A DNA stretch of 64,000 nucleotides from Coturnix japonica. Lineage: Eukaryota > Chordata > Aves > Galliformes > Phasianidae. The DNA lies in assembly GCF_001577835.2 (NCBI RefSeq), contig NC_029521.1:2142398-2206397 (forward strand), read 5' to 3'. The notes beneath the pieces were generated by a model. The model ran no database searches, was not told the origin of the DNA, and saw only the letters and a list, made by a program, of their open reading frames with translations. Made by a program: the position numbers and the translations under genes. Shown here piece by piece: positions 23,401-34,900 of the stretch (positions within the stretch are counted from its first letter, which is position 1; each line of letters opens with the position of its first letter).

Positions 23401-24420
23401 AGGTGAGGCTGCACCAATGCTGAGTGCGGTGTGCCAGTCACTTCTTTCTGCCAGCTGTAACAGATGGCCTAAGACTGGGTTGGCTCTTTTGGCTGCTAGG
23501 GCAGGAGTTACTAGGCCCCCTAACCTCCACCCTGTTCTAGGTGGTCTCAGAGCCACAGTGTGGCTACTCAAGCCACTGACATGGCTTCCTTCTGCCCCAC
23601 AGTTTCCACTCAGCCCATCAGTGAGGAGACTGTCCGCTCTGACCTGGTGATCCCAGCCGTACGACCTGCAGATGCAGGCAACTACACCTGCACAGCCGCC
23701 AACTTCTTGGGCAACGCCTCAGTGGCTATCATGCTCCACGTGGGTACCCCACCAGCCTTTGCCACACAGCCAGGCTGGGCCGCTGCCGCCCCTGTTGAGC
23801 CAGGCTCCCATGTGGAGGTGCGTATTGCCAAGCAAACAGTCTATGGCATCACTCTGGAGTGGTTTGCAGCGGCGGCAGTGGCAGAGCCAGGGGAGATCTG
23901 GTACACGCTGCTGGTGGGCCGCTACGACACTGCACAGAAGGACGCCATCTATATTGGCCCAGGTGTCAACACTTATTCTGTGACCGACCTGCTGCCCGCC
24001 ACCAAGTATGAAGTCTGCGTGGCTGTCCGCAACCAAGCACCCCGCAAGGGCCAGTGTGTCGTCTTTGTAACAGGCAGTGACGTCAGCCAGATGGAGCAGC
24101 GCGAGAAGCTCATCCACATTGTTGTCATCGTCTGCGCCATGGTGTTGGCTGTGCCTGCCGGCATGTACGCCTGCACTGCCGAGGCCCGTCCTGGCTGCCT
24201 GGCCCGCTGCCCCGCTGCCTGGCCCCGCCGCCGCCGTGCAGACAAGCCACCGGGTGCTGGCAGCAAGGAGAGCACACTGGACAGCCTGCCTGGTGGCAGT
24301 CAGGATGGACTCTGCCGTCCTGATGTTGGTCGTGGTGCCCGGCGGCCCCCAGCACGAGAGGAGCCCGAGCGCCCTGGCAAGACCCGGCTTCCCCACCGGA
24401 ACAGCGCTGACCTCTATTAG
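20326..24420 (+). CDS. LRIT2: LRIT2, leucine-rich repeat, Ig-like and transmembrane domain protein 2
   Basis: Three coding exons (20326-20438, 20861-21642, 23603-24420) join to 1713 nt, or 570 aa; human LRIT2 is about 550 aa. It has a signal peptide (IFLLLVAF...), an LRRNT ([14 protein letters not shown]), LRRs ([30 protein letters not shown]), an LRRCT ([17 protein letters not shown]) and an Ig domain (NITLSCFV...[11 protein letters not shown]). An FN3 domain ([29 protein letters not shown]) is followed by a TM at about 470-492 ([18 protein letters not shown]) and an Arg/Pro-rich GC-rich tail. Junctions are GT-AG, phases 2 and 1. An in-frame ATG exists further upstream (20191). I chose 20326 because it starts a signal peptide and has A at -3 and G at +4. 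It is a retinal LRIT-family paralogue in tandem with LRIT1. The last exon is much more GC-rich than the first two. Confidence 0.96.
20861..21642 (+). CDS. LRIT2: LRIT2 exon 2 (LRRs, LRRCT, first half of Ig)
   Basis: The acceptor is TTCCTCCTCAG and the donor is AATG|GTAAGC. The LRRs and LRRCT are in one exon here, whereas LRIT1 splits them with an intron. [14 protein letters not shown] and [14 protein letters not shown] are diagnostic. Confidence 0.96.
22915..23500 (-). mobile_element. CR1 LINE fragment, antisense, in LRIT2 intron 2
   Basis: On the plus strand it reads 'gtgttgtcccaacag', 'ctgttccagtgcttgaccag', 'cctctcagtggagaaccttt', 'gctgcaccaatgctgagtgc' and 'ggttggctcttttggctgc'. This is the reverse complement of a CR1 3' half. 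It is long and diverged, and ends about 100 bp before the LRIT2 exon 3 acceptor. Exact ends are approximate. Confidence 0.85.
23603..24420 (+). CDS. LRIT2: LRIT2 exon 3 (Ig end, FN3, TM, tail)
   Basis: The acceptor is CTGCCCCACAG and the exon runs to TAG at 24418-24420. It encodes [11 protein letters not shown], the FN3 domain, the TM segment and a tail ending near HRNSADLY. Strong G/C use at third positions sets it apart from exons 1 and 2. Confidence 0.95.
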
Positions 24421-24844
24421 CACAGCCCCCGCCCCAACCATCCCTGTGGCTGCATGGTCTGGTGAATGGTCTCCATCCTGCTGGCTTTCTTGAGAAGGAG
24501 CAGTGAAAATCCACAGATGGCACAGATGTGGGGCAAGATGGAGCATACAGCCAGGATCTCCATTGGGCTCAATGTCCCAGGACTATGGGGCATGCACCCC
24601 AGGCTGCCCAGCACTGCTACGGAGCTACATGCATTGGCACACACACACATTGAAATGCACTCTATCAACCCAACAAACTACATAGCAAAAAGTATTTTGC
24701 AGTCACTTCTTCAGAAATGTTTTAAAGCCACAGTGTGACTGCTTTAATCTGTCATGCAAAGAAAAAAACGTTAAGCAAATCACAGACCCAACAGCTCAGT
24801 AGAAGCGCGTGCAGTGACAGGCCAGAGCTGCCTGCTCTTCTCCA

Positions 24845-24850
24845 AATAAA
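24845..24850 (+). terminator. candidate poly(A) signal of LRIT2
   Basis: AATAAA 425 bp after the LRIT2 stop, followed at once by a T-rich tract of about 11 T. A second AATAAA at 25400-25405 is followed by a GT-rich stretch and is an alternative. Confidence 0.5.
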
Positions 24851-25399
24851 CATCTTTTTTTTTTTGTTTCTTTCTTTTAAGTATTTTTGTTATTGTTTCC
24901 TTACTTTTCCCACCCAGGTCCTGGTGTGGACTTCTGATGGCTGCCAAGTGGAAAAGTAAGAAGGTGCTGGTGTGGTTTGGGGGGTGCTTTTTTGTGTGTT
25001 TTGAGTTTACCTTTGTTTATTTTCTTACTCATAAGAACCAGCATAATGTGGCAGCAGTGCAGGCTTTTACTTGTTTTCTGGTGGGAATGTTGTATGTAAT
25101 GTGGAGGGCAGGAACATTTACTTGTGTCTAAAACATGAGTAGTAGATGAGCAGTTTAGTTTCCTGCATAACCATTCTTTTACATAACAAAACCCTGCATA
25201 TCTAATGCTATTTGTTACACGTGTGGTGTGAATTAAGCTAAGCTTCCTCTGTGTATGTTCTGTGCTGTCCAAATTCAGGCCCCATTTCCCTCTGCAGCAC
25301 CTCTACCTTCACGGATCCTATACACGGATGTGCTGTGTCAATGCTGACTTTTGTTGTTATACTAGAAAGAGCTTCTCAGTCTTGTCTTAGTGTTAATGT

Positions 25400-25405
25400 A
25401 ATAAA
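25400..25405 (+). terminator. second candidate poly(A) signal of LRIT2
   Basis: AATAAA followed by 'ctggttttcag...tgttctctgt', a plausible GU-rich downstream element. It would give a 3' UTR of about 1 kb. Confidence 0.35.
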
Positions 25406-25827
25406 CATGACTGGTTTTCAGAACGTGCAGTGTTCTCTGTTTCCTTTCTGCTCTTTTGTATTACAAATATCAAAGAATCCAGAGTGCTGAGCAGCAGGGG
25501 GCAGGTCTGGGCCTCCTGACCTAGCTATTCTGGGAAGGGCAATGCTGGCTCAGCAGTGGTTCCAGGCCCCTTTACCAATGTGCCCCAAAGGAGGGGCACT
25601 GCTGTCCCACAGAAGCTGCCCAGCAGTGGCCAAAGGGCCAGCCTGGGAAGCCATCCTGGTCATGCAACATGCAAACAAAAAGGCATCTCTGTTAGTGGAA
25701 ACACACCATAAGAAGAAACACACTATGAGAAGTTTTCTATGTATATATTTTTTTGTTATTTATTACAAAATTATCCGGAGTTGTAATACAGAATAACCAG
25801 AAAAGTCTCACATCATAATAAAACATC

Positions 25828-25833
25828 TTTATT
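25828..25833 (-). terminator. candidate distal poly(A) signal of CDHR1
   Basis: TTTATT on the plus strand is AATAAA on the minus strand, 2.5 kb beyond the CDHR1 stop. A plus-strand AATAAA lies just 5 bp away (25817-25822), so the two strands carry back-to-back signals. A nearer minus-strand ATTAAA is at 27531-27536. Confidence 0.35.
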
Positions 25834-27530
25834 CCTTCTTAAATATAATCTCTAAGACTATAAGACTATAATTCCCGCTAAATTCCACTTAATTATAACT
25901 CACTTAATTGGATGGTCTTTATAGGCTTTCCTTGTGGAGAATGAACATTGAATACTGGCTTCAACACAACACTGGGAAAAGAGCGGAACATGGGATACAT
26001 CACAAGGTTTTGGTTCCCCTGTGAAGCACTGCAGAGCCAAGAGGAGACATAAGCCAGGGAAAGGAGCACATGTGGAGCTGTGGCTATGGGACCAGGGCTG
26101 AGCAGCACTGATGGGGCTGTGTCTCCTCTGTCTCAAATGGCTGTGGCTGGGGGATGAAGACGTGGTGTGTTATGCAAGGGCCTGAAGCCAAGAGGAGGCA
26201 TAAGCAGCAGGCCCTGAGGGGAAGCTGGAAAACACTGGAGTGATGAAGGGCACAGTGGGAAGGGTGGTGTGGTACCAACAAGGGCTGCTATGATGCTGCT
26301 CCTCCCTGCTGAGCATCCATCACTCCATTGAGGCTCTGTGGTTTTGTCTGGCTCCAGCCATCACACTCAGATTAAACTGTCCTTAGAGGACTCCATAAAG
26401 AGATTTACAGCCACATGGCTCCTCACACAGCTCCTTGTGCAGTCCTAAACCTGTGGCCTGTTTCAGAGAAGTGAGTTAGTGAGTGAATGTATATTATTTT
26501 GTGTTCCCCACAAAACCAGGCAGACTGTTGTTCCCCTCTACTCTGAAGTTTTCAGTCCCTGATCTACATTGGGCCTAAACCTCTGTGCTTCCCCAGCACA
26601 ATCAGGGAGCTCCATCCACTGCGTTGTGCTCCCAATTCTGCTAGAGCCTGATGCAGAGGGACAACCTGGAGCCCTGCACTCTCCCCTTAAGCCTGGGCCT
26701 GCTGGCAGAGCAGCACTTGGCACCGTGGTTCCTCTCTGCTGCTCCTGGATCATCCCACTGGTGGCAAGCACATGGTATGGTGAACTGGAGTGAATAGAAC
26801 CTAAAAAACATGGACTTGTTTCTTGCACATGGGTAATTTCTTGTTCAGCACGCTTGCTCCTGAGGTGATGGAGTCCTGGTGCAAATGAAAGGAATAAATC
26901 AGCTAATGGAGTGAGGGAAGAGGAGCACCAGAGGGGCTGGGCTGCTGGTCCAGCCAAAAGGACTGACTCAAAGCAGTTTTATGAGAAGCCCCACAGCCCC
27001 TTTGGATTAAGACAGATTTCTGTCACTTAGGGTTTGCTCCCCATCTCAGTGTTCATGGTGTCCATCCATGACAGCCAACCTAAGGGCAGCAGTGTGGGCA
27101 CAGCGTGCTTCTCCCCAGTAGGACCAATGCACGCTGCCTTCTCCCCAGGTCCAGCTTAAAACACCTACTCAGAGACAAGCGTGACATAGAAACTAGGGTA
27201 GACCCAGTAAAAATCTGCTCCATCTCCAGTGCCTTTTTAGTCCCACATAGCAGGAAAAAAACGTGTTTCCAGTTAGCTGTTGCATAATTCAGGCAAAATG
27301 CTGCTAGTACAAACCAGAATATTTGAAGGAACCTCCTTTTGCACTCTCCAGTCCCTGGAGTAAGCTGGTAGAGATGACAAAATCTGTTCTCCAGTCCCCC
27401 TGCTGGAATTGGACAGAACCAAATAATCTTTCCAGACACATCCCTGACCAACATAGATGACTTTCCAGCACTTTGTTTCAATTGTTCACATATCATTTTT
27501 GTCTTGGCTTTACTTTATCTTCCCCACTGC

Positions 27531-27536
27531 TTTAAT
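27531..27536 (-). terminator. candidate proximal poly(A) signal of CDHR1 (ATTAAA)
   Basis: TTTAAT on the plus strand is the ATTAAA variant on the minus strand, about 855 bp past the CDHR1 stop. ATTAAA is the commonest non-canonical hexamer. Confidence 0.3.
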
Positions 27537-28389
27537 CACATCTTTCTCCTGATGGCTTGCCTCTCATTAGGGGATGTGGTATCAGAAGGAGGCAGTATCA
27601 GGCGAGCACTGCTACTGAATTCCTGTGCTTGCATCCTGCCCCAGCTGTCCTCTCATCCTCAGGTTAGCTGGCAAGCTCAGGGCAGAAGCATCATACCAAT
27701 GTGCTCTATCAAATTCCAGCATAAGCTGCAGGAAAACAAAGAATTTTTCAAGCTTGCACGCTTATCTGCAGGACGAAGGATGCTGTGGCCATCAGCACAT
27801 CATTCCACCAGCTGCTGCACATCATGCCTGAGGACTGGTATCACCTACACACAACTTGATCTCAGCATTCTGTGAGCTGCTGACCTACACTCCACCCCTG
27901 GTGCCACAACCAGAACAATGCCTTCTTAACTGGTTATGGGGTTTGAAGTGATGGATTTTTGGATGCTTCAGCTCCACCTGCCAGACCTGATCAGAAGTGG
28001 TAACTGCAGAGCACCTGGCTTGAAAACCAGGGTGCTGGCTAAGGGCCTCTGTAACACAGGCAGCCCAAAGCCCTGCTCACTTTGGGAGGCTCTGGTTGGC
28101 GCGAGGGCATACAGAGCACCCTGGTTAGACAGCTGCAGGGTGGAACCAGCACTGGGACATGGGATGAAGGAACCGCAGTCCTAAATGGGCACAGACCACA
28201 ACATTTGATACAGGTGAGGTGACTCCACAGCACACAATGCTTCTGGAAGGTGAGGGGCAGCTATCACAGCAAGAAGCTGCTCTCAGTTCATGGGTATTGA
28301 CAGACATGGCGAAGACCATGGCACGTAACATACCCATGTGCAGCCGCAACCTGCAGTCTCTGGGGCTGCCAAGTGCACCTAGATGTGGC

Positions 28390-28941
28390 CTAGATGTGTG
28401 GCTCCCCCATAGCTGCATTTCTCTTCTCAAACTTCATTTTGAGCTCTGACACCAGGGCATTGTGGGCGCTGCTATGACCTCTCTTCTTCAGCTGCTTGTT
28501 GATGAACTTGGGAGTGAGGGAGCCGGACACAGTTGGCACCCGCCACACTGCGGTGTTCCCACTGGTGGCCAGGGCGGGGGGCGGTGGAGGCAAGGGAGCG
28601 GCTGGGGGCACTGGAGCTGCCTGGACGTTGTTGTTGCTGTTCTCATTCTGCAAGCTCTTTGCATCGTCCTCAACGACAAACTTCTCCGCGGCATTACTGG
28701 GCCTCTTGAACTTCAGCCACTCCATCCTCACTGTGCGGGACTGCGGGGTCTGTCTCTTTTTTATGATCCTTCTTACCGGCATGATTTTGTTGGACCGCTT
28801 ATTGCGCCAGAACATGGCAGTAGAGATCATGATAGTTATCAGCACCATTATGCCCATGACACCAGCTAGCACTCCTAAGGCTTTCATGGGGTTATCTTTA
28901 GTTTGCATCAAAAAGGCGGCCATAGGCCCTTTGTGAAGAGT
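28390..28941 (-). CDS. CDHR1: CDHR1 exon 17 (TM and cytoplasmic tail, canonical)
   Basis: The minus-strand acceptor is CTTTTACAG and the exon runs to TAG at 28392-28390. It encodes [18 protein letters not shown], the TM helix, FWRNKRSNK, and a 138-aa tail with a poly-Pro segment and a charged end ([13 protein letters not shown]). This matches the mammalian CDHR1 C-terminus. Confidence 0.96.
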   Translation of the reverse strand, partial: TLHKGPMAAFLMQTKDNPMKALGVLAGVMGIMVLITIMISTAMFWRNKRSNKIMPVRRIIKKRQTPQSRTVRMEWLKFKRPSNAAEKFVVEDDAKSLQNENSNNNVQAAPVPPAAPLPPPPPALATSGNTAVWRVPTVSGSLTPKFINKQLKKRGHSSAHNALVSELKMKFEKRNAAMGEPHI

Positions 28942-31900
28942 CTGTAAAAGAGTACAAAGAAAACACATGACTTACTCTGTGGGACAGACAGTGACCTAGT
29001 AATTTCATTTGTCCAAAATATGTTTTGAGCAGGGATCACTACTGGAAGTTGTCTCTAACGAAAAGGAAGAGTCAACGAGCCATTCCAGCTTTGGGCAATG
29101 CAGAGCCTGGGCAAGCATGGCAGTACTGTTAGATGGATGGCCACTTAACACGAGCACATACAGGAGTAGTACTGCCAGATAAGAGTGGGCTCCTGTGTAT
29201 AACCTCGCATTTGCTTAACTTGCAAGAAGTGAACAAGAAAATAATTAGCTCTGGGAACTGCAGCAGCATTGTTGCTCTGCATTGCAGAATTAATTTCCTA
29301 GGAATAACAGCATCAAACCAGATACAGGTTTATGATTAGAAAATGATCTTTCAAGAGCAGCCATGGGTGATAAGGTGATGTGCTTTGCAGGACTCTTACT
29401 GAATATGGCATTACAAAGATTATGAGAAAACTTTGCTTTATAAAATTACAGTGTATAGATGAGTGATTTGCAGATAGGTGCTGCATTCTGTTTTCAAGTA
29501 CTCTTTTACAGACATAACAAAACTCTTCGAGGTAGGGGACATGAATAGTACTAAAGAGCTTTGTTTTTAAAAGAAGCAAAAACATAAGCTACATATGGCA
29601 TATTAAGGACAAATGAATGACCAGTTCACTTTGCAGCTTAGCACAGTGTGCGTCTTGGCGGTCCCCGTATAATTTTGCGGATTTTGCCCTGCGGGTGGAG
29701 CTTGGATCTTTTCACACTTTTCCAGTACATGATGGTGGAGATCACCATTGTTACAGAAATGGTGGAAAGGACGCCACTCATGCAAATTCCAAATATCGTC
29801 CATGGACGCTTCTTGAGGCCTAAAATATAGGTTTTTACCCTGGACTTGATCTGGAAATGTCAAAAATAAGAGAAACGGTCAACCCATACACAGTTATACT
29901 TGGAAGAGGAGAGCACCTATTATAAATGCAACTAGGGAAGTAGGGTAAAATGCGTATGGAGCAGTGAATATTAAGAAAGTTAAGTGTCTTCACCTCACTT
30001 CTGTATTTTCACTAACTGCCTCTGAGACCACTGTTCCCCTATCCTAAATGTTTCTGATTGCTAACTAGAAATGGGCAAAGAAACGCTGTTGAAAGTCATG
30101 GACCATCTTACTTTAAAGGAAAGGATAAATTTTCATAGTTTTGCTGTGCAGAGAGTTTTTCCATTATGTAATCATCAACAGGGCTTAGCTAGAAAACAAA
30201 AGCAGAGCAGCCTGTGACTGTCAGACCTTTACCATGCTGTATTACATGGATATTATGTACATAAATTCCATCAGATGGCTATAATGAGAACCGGCCCAGA
30301 GAAGAGTTGGAAACAACTGGACAGCTACAGAACCAAGACAGAAGTCTGGAATTAGGTGTATATCAGTTCTGAGAAACCAGAATTCTGCTCCTGGGACAAG
30401 ATTACAATTTTAAACCTGAATGAACCAAACAGGATGTCCATGCCTCTTTTTGTTACTGATCTTGTGACTTATCTACTTTGGTTTTCACTCTTCTGCCATG
30501 ACAGTTTGCAGCAGGCAGACATCACAGCATGCACACACCTGGCAGTATCTCAAAAGGCCTTCATAGCGCGTGGGTTGCTGTGAGCAGAATGAGTGGGCAG
30601 TACATCCAGAAGCAGGACCCAACCGGAGGAGCACGTGGTTGAGCTTTCTGCCATGAGAGCAGCTATGGCTCATTGGCTATATTTAGAAGGTTAAGTAAGC
30701 ATGCAAAGCTGTTAAGAGCCCCAGTCAGATTATGTCAACTTGAGCAAGTGGGTATGTAAAACCAACCAGCTGGTTCTGAGGAATCCACTCCCACCTTTTC
30801 ATCATCTCTTGAGTTCTTCCTCAGATTAAACCTAGCCTTGTTACAGACATGGTCACAGAGTATGGTAGAGGAGGAAATATGCATATTAATTCAAAGACAA
30901 TATTTGTTTAAACTTTCAATCAGGGACATCTAAAACTAAGCTATGTATAGATGTCTAAACCAGTGGCCAAAGCTATTAAGAACCAAAGGTTTCACAGATT
31001 AAGCTGTCTAAATGTGGATTTAAGCTTCAGTCCTCAGAGTGCTGTAAATAAACACCCCCATATCCTTGCAGGACTGCAAGAAGGAGGCAAGAGGATCCCC
31101 CATCAGGCCGAGCTTCAGGATCAGTTGCTACCAGTGAAAATCTTGGGCAGCAGGAATATATCTTGGTATGATATAAGGGTGAAAAAAGCATAGCTTTTTC
31201 AGCACATGCTTCTTAATATGTTGAAAAGGACAGGAGGTTAACAGATGCTATTCTACACCAATTTCTGTAAAATGAGCCTCCATTAAAGTAAAAGACCTCT
31301 GGAGTTTTTCATTGCTCTATTGTTCAAAGAACCAAAGATCCTTTTGATGTGCAATACTGTTGAATTCAGCCACAAGGCATTTATCTTGAAGGGCGCTGCC
31401 TTGCATTAATGGTGGTGTTAAATGTTAATAAGAAAATATGCCTGTTTAATTGCTTGGTGTGATTAACCCTGCAAGAAATCCCTTAGAGAACACACTCAAA
31501 AATTTCTTTCTTATCCAAAATCAGTAATACATAAACAACCACCACACAGCTAACTAAAAGAATGTGTGTTCAGCTGGAGCACAAAGGGAAGAAATGGACA
31601 TTTGTAATGGTCAGAGAGAGAGCGAGCACACAGTATTCCTACACCAAAAGCCTGCTTCCTTCACCAGGTCCTAGCAGTATCCACAAAGTGTCTGGGACAC
31701 AGGGAATGAGCAGGAGCCTTGTATACTGCCACGATACATCACTCACATGTAAGCTGAAATGTGTGAGTGCTTTGTCAAACCACTACAAACAATGAAAGAA
31801 GTAATGGAGAAACGTACAGAAGCTTGCAGAGGACAGATGTTTCATCAGATTAGTACTCCAGATCCTGCTGAAGAGACCTACTCAACTGAAGAAGGATGCT

Positions 31901-34900
31901 GTTGCTATTTCAGCTTATGCATTCAGACTCAACAGGGAGAAAAGCATGGGAAGAAGGAATAACTGTGTTTGAGAGGCGTCCCTGTCTTCAGAGCCCTCTC
32001 TGCTTCTCCTTTACACTTTACTGGGACAGAGACTCCCTCACTTTGTGTCACGTTTGTATCCCTGGGGTGAAAGGAAGCAGAGACGGGTTGTTGTAGGAGA
32101 CACCTTCTTTCCATCAGGTGCTGATGTTGCTTCACATGATAGAAAGAAATCCAATAAACTCTTATTTCCAAAGCACTAGATACACTTTTTTTTTTATTCC
32201 TTCCAGATATCCTTCATCTACCAGTGTAGATACTGGAAACCTCAGTTCAGGTATGTAATAGTTCCCCCCAGCAGAGGAAGCGTGGGGCTCTCTTACTCCC
32301 CTCAGCACCCCTCAGACATGTACCTTAGCCCCTATGGAGCCCCAGTGCTGCAGCCTTGGTGGGTTGGTGCCAAGAGCAGGGATGGGGAGCTCCTCCTGTG
32401 CACTTGGTACTCAGTTTACCTTCTCGATGAGCATAAGTGTTTTCTGCTGAAACTTTGTAACTTCCAGCAAGCCCTGAAGCATTATCAAGGAGTGTAATAT
32501 AAATCCACTTGATAAGGAATATCATTGGGGAAAAAAAAAAAAAAAAAAAAAAAAGGAGGCAGTGATAAGAGTTAAAAATCATGTGGTTGCATTTCTACCA
32601 AAGCAAAAAGAGAAAGTGCTGTGTGTACGAAGAGATTTGTATGTTTACCCAGTCTGTGCCTGGTCCAGTACCTAATGAAGTGTATCTCATCCACATTAAA
32701 GCCCATTTCCTCTTTGCTGGTGCCTACTTAAAGACACGGTAAGTAGCAATAAATAATAATTAAGTAAGCATGCACTGCTCACCATAAATCTCTCCCTGTT
32801 CTTTGGTAGACAATAAAGTTGGACTGATGAGAAAGCCAACCTATTTGTGCTATCTTTTACAGTTTGGCTACACTTTGGTGCCTCACAAGAATCATCCCAC
32901 CTAAGAATTTTTCTAAAATGTTTTCTTACCTCCTCTGTAATATCAATCTTCAGGACTGCTGTGGTACTGAAGGACGGGGAGCCTCGGTCTTTGGCCTGCA
33001 CCACCAATGACCATATGCAGTCTTTATTCTTTGTAATGTTGTGGATGATGTCCAGGGAACGGATATAGGACTTCAGCTTGATTTCCCCAGTGCTTTGGTC
33101 TATATCAAACACATTGGCTGGATCTGCTTGCATTATGGAATAATCCACAATGTTGTTTGGTTCTTCTGCATCTTGATCTATAGCCTGAAAAGGAAAGTGT
33201 AGAGAACAAAGATGACAGTGCTTGTGTCTTTGCCCAAAGTCCAAACTTCAGTAGTTTCTGAGCATTAACTTTTGAAAATGTCCATGCAATAAAATTACTG
33301 GTCTGTTTAAGTTTGACCTTGGAAACAAATGATCCTTTCTTGCTATCAGCTGTGCTTTATTTACTAGTGAAAAACATCAGTGCTTTCATTGTAGCATTCT
33401 GTAAATTGTATCTCTTGGAGATTAGAGGAAAGAAGAGGAAAAGCTGTAGAATGCGAACAGCCCATTGCTAGGGACTATCTCTAGTTAGGCCAGGCACTCT
33501 GCTTTGTGACACACTATGTTGTTTCTCACCTCTATCTTCACTGGTGTCCCAATGATCATCGTCTTTTCCTGGATGTTTTCATTGAATTCTGGAGAATGAT
33601 CATTGACATCTAGCACAGTGATAAACACTTCAGCCAAGCTGTATTTCCCATCTGTGTCCTCTGCTTTCACGTAGAAATTATACTTTGAATTTACTTCAGC
33701 ATCTAATACAGCCCAGGGCTGGGTGTAAATTATACCTGTCGATGGGTGGATTAGGAACCTGAAAAAGAAGCATTGAGAGACTTCTGGGTGGGTTTGTTTT
33801 TCTTTATTTTGGTTGCTTAGTGTGTATTTGTAGTCTAGAGCAAAGGTGGGTTCTAAACACTGTATTGCCGTGCCCCAGATTTTTGTATAGTTCACCAACC
33901 CTATGCCTGCCTGACTGATGTTTTCGAATCATGCATTTTGCCTGTCACAAAACAACCAATGTCTGTTGTTTTTTTATTCACTGTTCATGTCATTTCAGCT
34001 GCCTTTTCTGTTAAAGACTTTATCCTGAATAAATTTTCACCACATTGGCCTTCTCCCAGCATAATTTCTTTGCAATAAAACATTAAGGAACTGCTTATTC
34101 CTTCAGTTTATAGGAAGTGCAATATAGTAGATCATGTTCTGAATAAATTAATATTGGTTGATATATTCTTGTTAGCTAATGGAAGTTTGCTGCATATCAT
34201 CTTTAAGCTCTTTTCTTCTTAGAATGGCTAAGGAAAATAACTGTTCTCAAATCCCCAAAACTGCTGGCCAAATTATTTCTTCCAAAATTAATCACTTTTC
34301 CACAGACTTGTGTGGGGATGGAGTGAGCGTTCAGATCTGTCTGTAGCAAGTTCAATTCTATACAAATGTAATTGCTGAGACACTGTCAAAAATGACAGGC
34401 AAAGCTTGGATTTTTAGAGAAGATACTGACACACTGTCATTTGTAAACGGACTGCCAGTGTAAGCTCCAAACAGCAGGGCTTTTAACGAATTGAAGGTTT
34501 TGTATACCCTTTAATTAACATAATGAATGTCAAAATGTTTTCTGTACAGTGGAGAGTGATTATAAAACAAGTACTTATTAACAGAGATGCATCAATTGTT
34601 TCCACTTATCTGTTTAATACAAATACTAGACATGGAGGTGGCAAGACCTACACCTTTTCCTGAATCCTTTGTTGGCACCTTTCACAAGCTTTTCTGCACC
34701 AGCTGTTTTAAACCAGAGAGGCCTGCCTCTATGACCTGACCTTTGCCTGCTTGCCTCTATGCAGCTAGCTTAAGGACTTATTGAGTAGATCAAAATAATC
34801 CATCCTGGAAATGCTCCTGTATGTGTACCTTTCTGGCTACAGAAGAGGTTCACCCTTAGCATCTGGGATTTTAAACTTTGACAATGTCATCTAAATGGCT

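Larger units (their letters stand above)
24421..28389. other. convergent 3' region of LRIT2 (+) and CDHR1 (-)
   Basis: Tail-to-tail spacer of 4 kb without a supported coding exon. It holds candidate poly(A) signals for both genes. Several 60-140-codon open frames occur on both strands (for example 26538-26957 and 27080-27496, minus), but none has a recognisable domain. Confidence 0.6.

Noticed and set aside
23719-24546. 275-codon minus-strand frame over LRIT2 exon 3
   Set aside because: Antisense shadow of a GC-rich coding exon; the plus strand is clearly LRIT2.
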